Source: Pseudevernia furfuracea (lineage: Eukaryota > Ascomycota > Lecanoromycetes > Lecanorales > Parmeliaceae). Taken from it: a stretch of DNA of 64,000 bases. Under the pieces are notes generated by a model, which saw nothing but the letters and a program-made list of their open reading frames with translations, made no database searches and was not told where the DNA came from. The stretch spans positions 744,001 to 808,000 of the forward strand of contig JAIUPT010000019.1 in the NCBI GenBank assembly GCA_022315425.1. The letters run 5' to 3'. Of this stretch, positions 1 to 12,320 are shown one piece after another. Positions within the stretch are counted from its first letter, which is position 1; the number at the start of each line of letters is the position of its first letter. The translations under genes were made by a program, and so were the position numbers.

Positions 1-1
1 G

Positions 2-312
2 GACGAGGACACTGAGACTGATGGTCTTGATCCGGCTTTTAAGCTTGAGACACCCTCTGGCAATCTCAAGCTAGAGTACACATCAGAGCTCGAAGCCGAA
101 GCAAGCGAAGATGCTCCAAAGCTTCAGAGAGGCCGCAAGAAAGCACCCAAGAAGGCGGTCAAGGGAACGGCAGAGGAGACTAGAAAGCAAGACAAGCCTA
201 AGGTCAGAATTCTAGTCCCCTAATTGACTGGTAAACAACCTGACGATGTATATAGGAGATCCCAGCTGGCCGACGAACCAACGGAAGGGTGACTCGCTCT
301 CACCCAGCCTAA
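2..312 (+). CDS. 3' end of an unidentified lysine-rich protein (partial)
   Basis: An open frame enters from the left edge at base 2 and reads a very acidic stretch (DEDTETDG) followed by a basic tail (GRKKAPKKAVKG). An intron is inferred at 203-255: GT donor after PK, a CTGAC branch-like site near 238-242 and a TATAG acceptor. After it the frame continues EIPAGRRTNGRVTRSHPA and stops at 310-312. Without the intron the frame stops at 221-223. The alternating acidic and basic composition suggests a nuclear or chromatin-associated tail, but this is inference from composition only. The family cannot be named because the body of the gene lies outside the window. Confidence 0.55.
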
Positions 313-2020
313 CTCAGCCTAGTCCAACATTGATCTTTGCAATGTGCCAGTAGACATCAAGGTTATCCAAAACTCTTACTGTTTGAGAGGCGTTGGAGAT
401 GCGGAGTAGTCATCTGAGCATTGCGTAGCTTCACGATACTACGTTCTGATCGGAGCACTTATCCAAGAGCTCTAGAAGCCATACGATGACATATTTTGCT
501 GCATTCAAAGAGCGTTAGATACCCATTTCTTCTTTGCTATCAACTTTCGTTTATTCAGCGCTAGAGCTAGAGAACTTTGCTAAGCGTATAACAGAATAAT
601 TACATAGAGATTTAGAGATCCAGTGCGTTTCGCTGGAAGACTGTAGACTGTTCGTGACATCTACCCTGTCTGGGACATGCTGCCAGGAGGGGCTCATCCT
701 ATACTCCCATAACATTTCTCAGAGAAATCAGGCAAGCAAGTGTACTCATTGAAGGTAAGAGGTCCATCTCCTGCATGCCAAATTGTGAATGCAAGACGTC
801 AAACCCAAAGAGATCTCGGGTTAATTTAGTCCATGCTCTTTCTCTCCCCCTCAGAGCTTTTGACCATCAACTGTCTAAATGCTAGTAGGAGACCCATCTT
901 CTGCTTGATGACAGGGGGAAGCCATCAAGGAAAGTCGTCAAAGCAAGCCTCGACGTAGAAGGTGAGGAGTATCGTTGGGATGAAGAGCGAAAATTAGGGG
1001 CAACTTAAACAATGAAGGAGACACTTGAAAACAGTGAAGAATAACCGCGGGATGTATAAGTACTTTAAGGTCGGCAGAGGGTTTTTCGGAATGATATTAG
1101 TAGTCTTGTCAATACGCAAAGGCTGCTAATTGGGTCGTTAAGAAACAAGGCACTCAATATTATAGCTTGATACGTATCTATTGCACTGACGATGTTTTCG
1201 AAGAATGTTTTTAGCTCATATTAAAAATAGGCTGGCCTTAGGCGTATACCCCCATGTTTACTACCTTAGGTAGGCGTATACCCCCCCTAATTCGATTAGC
1301 AGACGTGCGGGCGCTAACTTAATGAGGTAAACTTCCGAGATCCTAAATCTGGGAAAGCCTTCTCAGACCTCTCCTTCTAATTTGAATGATTTGACTGCAT
1401 TGATTTAAACTTCTGAATCTTCCTGCTATGATGACACTTAATTGACTAGCTATCTTCTCCTCTTACTACTAAAAATACGCCCTACATGCTCAAATATCCA
1501 CGCGCAACTCTAGCTAGCTGATCTACAGTTGGAAAGAATCAAACAACCCCTCAACACCCTGCTGTCATGCTAATGTAGCACCTCGTTCACCTCTTATAAA
1601 TCCTTAAGTAACAGGCCCTCCACGTCCACGCCCACGCTCACGCCCACGCCCACGATCACCGCGTCGTCTAGCCGGCTGCTGTATGAGTCGACCTCCTCTT
1701 GATATAGTAACACCTCCTCCTCGTGTAACGACCCCCTCTCATATAACACCCCTCCCTCATGTAGCCCTAGGTCCAAGACCAAAGAATACATCGACCGCAG
1801 CCTTCTCCTCGGCTATGCATGCTGCTGTATGCGAAGAATAAGAGCGTCTAGACCCACGTCTGTCCAACCGTCTGAAGGTGATTCCAGGGCCATGACTGAT
1901 AATTTAATGAAGGGTTTACTTGATAGGTGTTCAAACTCCGAAAACATGAAGGCATTCGGCCTTACTCCGGGTATCTGCGGAAGTTTACCTCATCTACAAT
2001 GGCATAACACATTCGATTCT
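313..2020. other. Gene-poor flank, no supported gene
   Basis: No ORF here has convincing protein character. It holds a diverged single relative of the 86-bp repeat found further right (about 999-1060), a short direct repeat built on GGCGTATACCCCC (about 1238-1290) and an imperfect CCCACG-rich tract at about 1619-1660. The small ORFs at 1594-1791 and 1829-2026 look like noise. Confidence 0.5.
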
Positions 2021-3330
2021 ACATGAATATTTGATGGCAAGAGCTTGGGAGGCACAGGGCAAATCTACAGTGATACTTCCAGGACAGACTGCCAGCGAGT
2101 TGAGGTGGAAAACACACCTGCATGCGATGGATTTTTTCGATTCTACATGAACAACATGAACAATATGAACAAGGCAATGTGGCCGCTGCGGGCATGGACA
2201 ACTCTGGCTAGACTGCATTCGGTCTAGCGCACTCAATCAGCATACGATCCGGCCAAACCTCGGACATGTTGTTTTTGAGCGATCCAGGTCATTCCAGAAA
2301 AGCGCCAAGACTCCATTTTTCACCATGGCAAAAAACGTGTGCTCAGCGACTTGGCATTCAACGACAATATCATATCACAGCTACCTTCTTCCCCTCCCCC
2401 CGAGCTACAGTCTATGGCTATCGATGACGCCATAGCCGAAGGCCTGAAGTGTGTTATTAATGACGTCGTCGCCCTCGGTGGATTTGGTCCCAAGGAGACT
2501 GCGCCAAAACCATTTGATATTAATTTAAGGTTTAAGGTTCGGGCGGCTCGAAAGGCCTCAGCCAATCACAGGCCTTCATTCAGCACCTTTCTTCTCCGGC
2601 CGAAAATCGAATATCAAATGGCTGCTGTATGACAAAACACCTTCTTGACCACCACTTCTTCAATTCTTCACCAATGAAGGCCATTCCAGCACCCCTGCGA
2701 CCGCATGACGTCATGCTAGCCACATGGCATCGCCAAGACGTCACCGAAGCAACTTGAGATCAGCACCGTGGCAGAAAAGGATAGCGCCGGCCCCCAGCAC
2801 CATGTTTCTGCTTTTTTGTCTTTCTTCCACATGCATGCATAGCGAGCGACCCTAGACAGCCATGAGGACATGTCTTTTTGGAGGGGGGGGTAGTGTTACG
2901 AGCGTACCCCGCATCCCTTGATGACACCTTCCTTTGACACTTCCCCTTTAGGCTTAGCGTGTCTTGGCAGGTTCACTCCGACCGACAAGGTGGTCTGGGC
3001 GCCGAGACGTCGCATCCTCATTACCTTGCTCAGCTTCCGAGGACTGCTTCAAGCAAGCATTTGGCCAGGATCCATGGTGAACCAGTACTGCACAAACTTG
3101 GTTGAGGATGCTCTTGTTATGGAAACGGGCCAGACGAACCAGGACATAATTAACTTGGACAAAGATCTGGAGGTACCGGAGGGAGCCGAGTACTTGTTCT
3201 GATGTATCCGCCATACATATATGGCCTTCCCTCCCAGTACATAGTTGCTCTCTATCTAGTTGTCTTATTCAATACATCTACATGACTTGACTCTATACTG
3301 GTCCTATTAAACGTCGCTATAATTCTGACT
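2020..3330 (+). mobile_element. Degenerate LTR retrotransposon 3' end with putative 3' LTR
   Basis: A purine tract (GGAGGGGGGGG, about 2880-2890) is followed directly by TAG and then TGTTACG at 2894. This is the arrangement of a polypurine tract against the 5' border of a 3' LTR in fungal Ty3/gypsy-like elements. The next 440 bp are non-coding and contain a TATA-like ATATATGG at about 3217-3224, as expected in an LTR. Upstream (2020-2880) there are only short broken frames, the longest about 97 codons at 2339-2632. A motif TTCGATTCTACATGAA occurs twice, near 2013 and 2138. No intact gag, reverse transcriptase or integrase is readable and no 5' LTR was found, so this is a relic. The right LTR border is not fixed; the usual CA end was not located with confidence. 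Confidence 0.4.
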
Positions 3331-3713
3331 TCAAATTTGAACGATTTAGTCAAAGTTCTCGCGGGGATGATATTCTTGCGACGTGACCCGATCTATGAGA
3401 ATACTCTCATATAGTCACACTCCGTAGATAGGAGCGTCGTACGGAGTATACACTATAATACACTGATACTACTCCGCTCGAACCATATAATATGACTTAG
3501 TCATTAGTGGAATTCCTGAGGATCCCGCGAGCAGAAAAGCTCTTGAGATTTAAAAATGCTTCTAATATATTTCAAGATGACGATATCTTATCGCACTATA
3601 GTTATGCGAATAATATAACGTTTCAAAAATATATGACGCTAATAACGGTGACAAGACTCTCCAGGGAGGATCGCGAAAACCTCTCTGTCGATCTTAAAGT
3701 AGTGAAGATGACG
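3331..3713. other. AT-rich spacer between LTR relic and tandem array
   Basis: AT-rich sequence with one 71-codon frame at 3507-3722 that has a mildly protein-like composition but no recognisable domain. No gene is called. Confidence 0.4.
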
Positions 3714-3998
3714 GCAAATTAACAATAAATGACTTCAGCAAAGATAGAGCAGTGAAGAATAGTCGCGAGATGTCTATTGAAGACGACGGCAATTTTAAAC
3801 AATGAAGGAAACAGTGAAGTACGAGAAAGATAGAGTAGTGAAGAATAGCCGCGGGATATCTATTGAAGACGGCGACAATTTTAAACAATAAAGAAAACAG
3901 TGAAGTACGAGAAAGACAGAGCAGTGAAGAATAGTCGCGGAATATCTATTGAAGGCGACGGCAATTTTAAACAATGAAGGAAACAGTGAAGTACGAGG
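3714..3998. repeat. 86-bp tandem array, about 3.3 copies
   Basis: Units begin at 3714, 3789, 3875 and 3961. The last two spacings are exactly 86 bp; the first unit is 75 bp because of internal loss. Each begins with a form of GCAATTTTAAACAATGAAGG and contains AGAATAGTCGCG and TCTATTGAAG. The fourth copy is truncated. A diverged single relative lies at about 999-1060, so the unit is also dispersed. Confidence 0.85.
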
Positions 3999-4050
3999 AA
4001 AACACTAGTGCAAAAGTGATTGAATCCGCCTTCTTCCTTTTCAACCTCTT

Positions 4051-4162
4051 CCATTCATCGTTACCCATTGACTTATAACCATCCATCGTCACCCATTGAC
4101 TCACAACCATCCATCGTCACCCATTGACTCACAACTATTCATCGTTACCCATCGACCTACAA
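4051..4162. repeat. 28-bp tandem repeat, four copies
   Basis: Four head-to-tail units of exactly 28 bp with consensus beginning CCATCCATCGTCACCCATTG. The two central copies are identical and the outer two carry several substitutions. It is non-coding and lies about 370 bp upstream of the helicase start codon. Confidence 0.9.
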
Positions 4163-4530
4163 CTCTTCACGTTTGAAGCACACAGTGCTCTTGCTTGCAT
4201 GCCCAACAGCAGCACAGTGCTAGTCTACCTTGTTTGTTTGACGGTTCTTCAATGCATTTCATTGAGCCGGCAGTCATCTTTACGTCACTAACTTTCTTGA
4301 ACTGACGTGTTCGTTGGGGGGCCATAAGTCATTCACAAGTTTTCTACGGGTGCCTTCCTTCAAAAATCAACTTGCTCTTTAGGGAGCTGCATATAGCTTT
4401 CTACGATTCTACGGGGTGCAGCCCAGCGAATATTGACGTAAGCATCCGGGAACATAACCAGCTACAACAGCAAAGCAGGATGCATCAGTGCTGCTCATGC
4501 TAATTCAAAGATACACTAGCTCTTCTCGTC

Positions 4531-7500
4531 ATGGCAAACGGGACGAATATTCGAGCAGCAAAGTTCCAACCCTCTACACTTCCCCAACCCCCTCTCACTG
4601 GAGTTTGCCAAGACTTTATCGACGGCTTTTGTCGCCGCGGAAATGAATGCAAAAAGTGCCATTCCATTTGCGCAGTCCCAAACGAGACCTCTGGATCTCC
4701 TGTCATAGACTGTCCTCCAAACCTACTCTCCTTTGACCCCAGGGATTTGCCGCGAAACAGCCTGCCATTTGACACGGATGGTCCAGGTCAGTTCTCAAGA
4801 TACGGCCCGAGGCACGACAACGACCATGAAAATATTCAACATATCAAGATTTTACCAACTATAGATGAGATATTGTGTCGGCGAAAACCTTTTGTTGCGC
4901 CAAAAGATCAATTAGCATGGCATCATCTTCCTTGTGGGCAGCAGAGGCTCTTGGATGTTCAGTTTCGCCAACTAAGATTTGACAACATTGAACCAATAAT
5001 AGATTCCTGCTACCACGCAAGTCAACAATTGACGCAATCGATATCTGCGCCTCATGTCTTGGATTACGATGACCGGGCGAGTACTCCAAAGGGAGTGCGC
5101 TACTCACTCTTCCGCGATATCGCATTCGAGGAGCAAATCATGAGCTTCAAGGATGCTGTCACTTTCAGGGTCAGCTTTGCGTGCCCGAAGGCATTGCGTG
5201 GTCTACGCTTAGGCCCATCGAAGCATCTCGAGGAAGGAATGCTAGTCGCACTCGTAGGATATGACGAAGCAGATGGACTGTCCACGACTTTTATGGTAAT
5301 TGAACAGCGCCAAACCACATTTGCCATGAAGCCGCGTACTGGTAATGATCTTAGAGGTCAGTCACCGATGCACTGTGCTCAAGGCCCTTTTGCGACTAAT
5401 GGCTAACCATCACTCGTCTTTCCAGCTTCTGTTATCCTGTCATTTGCCGACACTAGTGATATTGATGCAGTGAGGCGATTGCTTTACAATTCGAAGGGCA
5501 CTAGACAAGAGAGGTTTGGTCTTGTCGAGCTACCAAACGTCTTGTACGGTGGATTTTACTGGACGCTCAAAGAACTGCAAAATAAGTCAGCAAGTGGCAA
5601 GGACTTGGCTTTCATTACATCTATAGCTCCTTCCACTGCAGGTTCGAGCCCGGAAGTCTCAACCCCCGAATACGTAAACGTGGACGACTTTGCTTTTCAG
5701 CTGAATAGCCTTCGCAAAAAGCACGCTGCCGCCTGCTCGAGGTCTCTAACACTAAGACCAAAGGAATTGGTATCGGATAATGAAGCCAAAATGATCGCCA
5801 TCGATAAGCTTTGCCAGGAGACCACACTCGATCGTGGCCAGGCTACTGCTCTTTGCGAGAATCTTTGCCGAGGCTTTGCATTTACACAAGGGCCACCTGG
5901 AACTGGAAAAACGTATGTATTCTCTGGACTACCAACTCAGTTCTGATTCGTTGACTTCACGTAGTTTTCTAGGTGTTGCTTTAACCAAGGTGCTTCTGGA
6001 ATCGCGTGGCCCTATTTCGCGAAGACCGATACTGATAGTGTGCACAACCAATCATGCTCTTGATAGCTTCTTGAAAGACATTCAACAAGCAGGGGTGACA
6101 AAATTAGTCCGACTAGGCGGTAACAGTAAGGAGACTTGGACCAAAGCATTCAGCTTACAAGCAGCAGCGCGTGGACTCAAGAAAACCACTTTTGAGAGAG
6201 GCAGAGAGAGTCAGGCCCATCGTCAGGTCGAAGGTCCGACTCCACTTTCTTTTGAACTTGTTTAGGAAACTGATTTTAGAACTCATAGGCCTAACAACTG
6301 AGGGTACAAGTTGGTGCGAGTCCCTCAACGCAGACGTACTGAGCTGGCCAGCGGTTCGAGAGCTTCTCAAATCAAGATATCCGGCAACCTTACAACGCTT
6401 CGTTGGGCTCGGAAAAGTGGACTCGTCTCGACTTGCAGATATTCGATTGGCTCGCAAAGCTGGAGGTTTCGCCTTTGAGTTTTGGGCCACAGGAGGCGAC
6501 ATCAACGACCTTGACCGACTCCTAGAAAAGTTTAGTGGTATGCTCGGCAATCAACACGAATTTCAAGATGATGCAGATGATGGCGATCTTCGAACAAGAT
6601 CCAGAGTGCTTGACAATATTGCACTGAATGCGGCAAATACAGCGGCTTCAAATCCTTCTTCTGGCAGTGACGTTTGGACGTTGACCATTAAAGAGCGACA
6701 GCATCTTCTTAACAGATGGCAACAAGAGATTGATCCTCAGACTATACTTGACCGAACAGCTGAAATTCATCGTCGCCATCAAGCTGCCGTCTCGAGACGG
6801 TGTAAGGTGTATCATGACATTGATGCTCGGTGCCTTCAAAATCGTAAGCAAATTCCGCAAAAAATGCATGATTTGCTGGCTGACTGCCTACACCAGAGGA
6901 TGTTATCGCAATGACTATGACAGCCTGCGCTATGAAATCTTCTATGCTAAACCAGTTGGATCTTCAGACTGTCATATGTGAAGAAGCTGGGGAGGTAATG
7001 GAGGCACAGACACTATGCACTCTTTTCCCTTCCATAAAGCACGCTATCTTCATAGGTGATCCATTGCAACTCAGGTATAGTGCTGATATCAGGGTAATTC
7101 ACCACAGTAAAAACTCGACTAACTTTGTACAGACCCCAGGTGAACGAGCCAGCTCTTTCGTTGGAGACAAACATAGGGGCTTCTTACCGTTTAGATGAAT
7201 CATTGATGGAGCGTATGATGGTACCATCAACACGCGGAGTACGACCCATAGCCTCATCTTGTCTGAACTTACAGCGGCGAATGCATCCAGATATTGCCGA
7301 TTTAATGCGTGCAACATTATATCCATTTTTGCAGGTATGTGAATCGCTGCAGCTTTGGCAGAGTTTGGTAAAGGTATCTGACCACATTGATTGCAGGACC
7401 ATGAGATAGCGCGCTCTCGTGAGCCGGTTGCCGGCATGCTGGACCGAGTATGGTGGCTCAATCATGAAATGCCAGAAGACACCTCAGATCCTGGATCCTC

Positions 7501-10081
7501 GATGGCCAAATCATTTTCCAACTCGTACGAGGTTGAGATGGTGGTCGGGTTGGTCGAATACCTGATCAACAGTAATGAGTACGGCTACCAGGATATCACC
7601 ATACTGACTCCCTACAACGGACAGCTTGCGGCATTCACCCACCGCCTTAATGGAACGTGTTCTCTGTGGCTAAGTGAGAAGGATCGGGAAAGCCTATTAC
7701 TGGAAGGGCTATTGGAGCCAGAAGAAGCTTCTGTCGGGACGAAAGCGGATATAAACCTCACGAGTATGTTGAGACTAGCCACAATCGACAATTTTCAAGG
7801 GGAAGAATCCAAAGTCGTCATCCTTAGCACAGTGAGGAGCAACTTCGAGAGCCGAGTTGGGTTTCTCAAAACCCCGAATCGTATCAACGTTGGCTGCAGC
7901 CGTGCCAAGAACGGCTTCTATATCGTCGGTAATGCGACTCTGATGAGTACTGTACCGATGTGGTGTCAGATCTCTAAAGATTTGTCGGCCAAGGGAAGAA
8001 TTGGTCCGGCTTTCCGTGCATGCTGTTCAAGACATCCAAGCAAAATTTATCAAATTCGAAGCCCGGAACAGTGGTACGAAATCCCCGCATGTGAGGTTAC
8101 TTGCGGGTCGAAACTTCCGTGCGGACATCGTTGTACATTGAAATGCCATGCTCCAGCTCTCCATGATCGGATCGGCTGTCCTGAACCTTGTCCGAAGCAC
8201 CATGAAGCTTGCGGTCACCAGTGTACAAAGGCTTGCGGTGAGCCTTGTGGAGACTGTGGGTTCGAGCTTTCCTCTGTCACGTTACCCTGTGAGCACGTGG
8301 CCATGCGGACTTGCGGAGGAATCCAACCAGGGAATGAGATCGTCTGTCATGCCCCTTTGGAGCCCATCAAATTAGAATGTGGACATATACAACAGCCAGT
8401 ATGCTCGACCAAAGACCAGCCTTTATTATGCACCGAGGTTTGCAATCAAACATTGAAATGTGGACACCATTGCCAGGTCAAATGCCATACATGTACAGCC
8501 AACAAATTTCATCCACGGTGCAGCTCACCCTGCGGAAAAGAACTCAAATGTGGTCATTATTGTGCTGGGATCTGTCATATCGGCAATTGCCCTCCCTGCC
8601 AGCTCCCTTGCAAGAGATCCTGTGGCCATGGTGGCTGCTCACGACCATGCAGCCACATTTGCGACCCATGCATCAAACCATGTGACTGGCCGGCTGATTG
8701 TCCTCACAATGGCTCGTGCACTATGATGTGCTGCCTGCCTTGCAATCAGCTCCCTTGCAGTAAACCCTGCACCAAAGTCTATCAACCATGTCGGCATCTA
8801 TGCCCAAGTCTTTGTGGCGAACTTTGTCAGGCAGCATGTCCCGTATGCAGACACCGCGATCTTTCTCAAAAGACATATATGTTCCTTCCTTGCGGTCATC
8901 ATTTCGAATTGGAGTTTCTCGACAGACACATTGGTCTTACTAAACTCTATCGCCTTGATACCACTGGAAACATTCAAAAGGTTGCTTGTGATACCCTGGG
9001 TCAAGTGAAGAACATGGTTTTGGCCTGTCCGACATGTGGAGGAAGCTGCAAGAATGTCCGGCGGTATGCTTTTCATCATCAGCTAGTGGCTTTGAAAGGG
9101 AACATCGACCGCATGCACACCAAGCTTAGCCAGAAGATGAACATGTTCATGGAACAACTCTATCACGCGAAGACAACATTTGACAAGAGCTTCGACGACT
9201 TTCGTGAGAGACTAAGGCCAGGACCCCTAGCAGGTAGAAATAACGCCGATCTGGTACGCCACCGCGGGAACACATTAGTGGAAATCCAAAGCAACATTAC
9301 AAATTTCAGAGACCATGTCGTACAGCTCTTCGAAGATGATATGGCTAAGCTTGCAATCTTTCTAGGCATCTCCCATGTGTCTGGCGACGAACTCCCGGGT
9401 ATCAACCTTTGCTATGGACTCCGTTTCGGGGCGCTGTTCTTCAGAGGTAGAGTGATCGTACTTGAAGAAAGCCTCAGAATGCTAGGTGCTCTACGAAGTA
9501 TGGATGATAATTCAGAGCACACTGCGGTCCTGATCCGAGGTCTACAAACATTGACTGGAGAAGAGGCCAATACAAACATCAAAGTCTTGAACGGCATCAT
9601 CACAGAATGCGAAACTAAGAACTTGAAGCGCCTTGAAGTCGAGATTCGTTTAGTACAAATATGGTTCCACATTATACTCAAGGACCTTGGGGCTCCCAGT
9701 ATTTTGAAAGTCGAAGATTCTTTACGTCGGACGCACAGCCTTTGTCAGACCTATCCAGATACCGCAGGAGTGCTCCTCAAGACCTATGATTTATTCAAGC
9801 TGGTGCTTTGTGGGGAGCGACGCCACGTGAATTTGTACACTCGAGGATTGACGCCCACATGGTGGAGTTGGCCAGCGCATAGGATTGGGAACTTGAAAAA
9901 TTGCGTGTATGGGCATCAGTATTCGGCGTCGACCTGGCCTGATTGCCCCGAGTGTGGACGGGAAGTATCGCCCAGTCCAAAGCCTGAGCCCGTGGACCCT
10001 GAAAGATTCCTGGATGAGGACGCTTTCATGGTGGCAATGCGGACGCAGACCTTCAATGCTGCATCTTATCGAACACGATAA
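4531..10081 (+). CDS. NF-X1 zinc finger and superfamily 1 helicase (ZNFX1/Hrr1-like)
   Basis: Seven exons: 4531-5356, 5426-5912, 5965-6233, 6289-6843, 6897-7074, 7133-7334 and 7397-10081, giving 1733 residues; every junction keeps phase. It opens with a CCCH zinc finger (C26, C34, C40, H44). The UPF1-like helicase core shows Walker A GPPGTGKT (ending at T438), a Walker B-type ICEEAGEV, IGDPLQLRP, TIDNFQGEE (about 968) and NVGCSRAKNG. From about residue 1050 to 1340 comes a cysteine/histidine array of NF-X1 type, and near 1675 a terminal C/H cluster (CVYGH..CPECG). This order matches the ZNFX1/S. pombe Hrr1 family, which acts in small-RNA silencing and heterochromatin. Function here is inferred from family. 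It adjoins the retroelement-rich left flank, but that proximity may be chance. Confidence 0.92.
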
Positions 10082-11163
10082 GGATTTAAGCAAGGTGAGA
10101 AAAGGTTTACGGAGCATAGAATGGTGCAGATACGGCGAAGAAAGATTGGAAGTTGAACGTATCGTTTAACTTGAGATTGGGTGCGCAAATTAGACAGGAA
10201 GGATACTTAAATATCGTTGCTCAGATTAGTATCAATTACAATTGATTCCATATCGTAATGCGCCTGGACTTATGATAGTGCAATACATGATCGAATGCAG
10301 AGCTAGATCGCGGTTTCTTACTTTGATATTTATCCGTGTAGAAGACCGAGCTGGTGGAGTTATAATCAACGACAACTGGTAGACTTCAATAATGGATGGG
10401 CATTATTGGAGGGGACGTCAAGTATTCTGCGCCAAGACCTCGGATAACGCCCCGCCTGAAGGGGTTGCCCGGACAATACGCTTACATCCGCTTGAGCCCT
10501 TATAGGGGTTGGCTTCCCAAAATAGGGTTAGGGCTCCACTGTCCAGACTTTCGCCATGGCAACGCAACGTTATCGAGAAGACTAGGCTAAATATAGTTAG
10601 CATAGCAGGGCGCTTCCCTCTGATTTGCGTCCACCAGCATTCAGGCAGCAAGAACAACGACATCAGCGCAGTCAAAGCTGGACTTGGATAGGTTCCCAAA
10701 ATGCCGGGAAAATGTGGTGTCCATTAAAAATCGAGCTTTCGCGCACTGATGCTTTGGCGATAGGTCGAGTTTTCGATCACATGACCCCGCATCAGCCCGC
10801 CATAATGTTGAGTAGTTATAATAATGAAATACTTACCGTCCGACTCCGCTTCCTTTTCTTCTCCACGCTTCTCCTCTAGAGCCTGACGAACATACCACCA
10901 CGAGTAATCTTCACAGGTTCTCGTGCGCAGAGTCGCCTTGGGATCTTCTCCTTCCTAGTATCTTCTTTCGGGAAGAGAAGAGAGGATTTTCCTGAGGCAC
11001 TTCCGGAGGGTCTCAACAACCATGCAACGTGCTTGTGAAGCGTCACTTCAAGCCTAAATATCGCACTTGCATCCTTTCTTTGGTACATCATCAGTCCATC
11101 TTTTCTTTACTCTTGCCATATCCTACCCATCCTCGGCAATTACACCATTCGGTCTTGATCAAC
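10082..11163. other. Intergenic, no supported gene
   Basis: Short overlapping ORFs only (for example 10396-10590). The last 300 bp before the BTB gene are pyrimidine-rich, as expected of a fungal promoter and 5' leader. Nothing else stands out. Confidence 0.5.
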
Positions 11164-12320
11164 ATGTTCAGCTCCTTCCGTTCCAGGAATCGCGTGAGCA
11201 AGACGGTCAAGCCGATCAAGAGGTCGGTGGGTGAGCGTTCCAAGTTGAAGATGCAGCAGAAGCTAGACAGCCCAATAATGGCGGCGAGGTATGATAATGC
11301 CCCCCCCCCCCCCCCAACAGCCATTGAGACAAGAAGGCTAATGCACTCCCTAATGCCTGTAGTACCATGATCAGTCCGATCATCACCTTGGGTATGCACA
11401 TTTCCCAGTCATTCTCCCCTGTTTTGTGCCAAATCTTGAGTCGCAAGACATGGTTCTGGAGCAAACATCTGCTCTTACTCCTGAGACCTGTCCCTTTGAC
11501 CGAGATGCGTACCTTGGGGCAATGCTGACTCCGAAATGTGCGTAGTGGTTGGCCCTGACCTACGCTTATTCGCTGCCTATGAGCATGCCCTTCTCAAATC
11601 GCCCTACTTCGCCAAGCGTCTCAGAGACCAATTCTATGAGACCTCGTCGAAGAGGCTGAAGCTGCCTGATATGTATGTAAATAATCATGTGTCCCATGCG
11701 TTCAATAGCTCTCGATGCACTGACATCATTATAGGCTGCCTGAGACCTTCGCCTGCGTACTCGAATACCTGTACACGGACGATTACTATCCCCGCTTGTG
11801 CAAAAGCAAGCGCCACCATTCCTGGGAACTCGAGGACGCCCAGGACACGCATAACTCTGGTGGTCGCGGACGTGTGCCATCCACAATATATCATCCTGGG
11901 GTGGACGGCAATTACTTGCTCACAGATACCGTTGTGTATTGCGCTGCCGAAAAACTCGGCTTAGAGGAGTTGAAGCGCCTTGCTCTTATCAAGCAAGGAC
12001 TCCGATGCTGTGCTCTAGACGATGTTCTCATTCGATCAGCTCGGTACGCATATGCTAACACCCTGGACACGGACCGCCGCCTTCGCCCTCTTTTCATTGA
12101 GATGATAATTCAGGACCGTACGAGGTTCATTAGGAGTCCTACTATGCAGATGGAGATGGGGCTTGGTGGGAGCAAATTGTGAGTTCTATACTGAAAAGCG
12201 GGGGAGGGTAATCGAGCTGACCTACGTGGTTTTAGTTTTTTCGACCTCTTCGTTTCGATGTGTAGACACGTGGATGATTTCGTGGAGAGGGCCAACAAGT
12301 CTTCCCCTAGAACCATCTGA
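11164..12320 (+). CDS. BTB/POZ domain protein
   Basis: Five exons: 11164-11288, 11363-11391, 11546-11672, 11735-12178 and 12236-12320, giving 269 residues with consistent phase. The joined reading gives the fungal BTB start SPIITLVVGPDLRLF, then HALLKSPYFAKRLRDQF and VLEYLYTDDYYP. The C-terminal part has VYCAAEKLGLEELKRLAL. BTB domains mediate homo- or hetero-dimerisation; in fungi many are of unknown role and some recruit cullin-3. The 29-base second exon is required to complete the first strand of the domain. The first intron contains a run of 16 C (11300-11315), which is prone to length error but does not alter the coding frame. The second intron, 154 bp, is long for this window. Confidence 0.8.
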
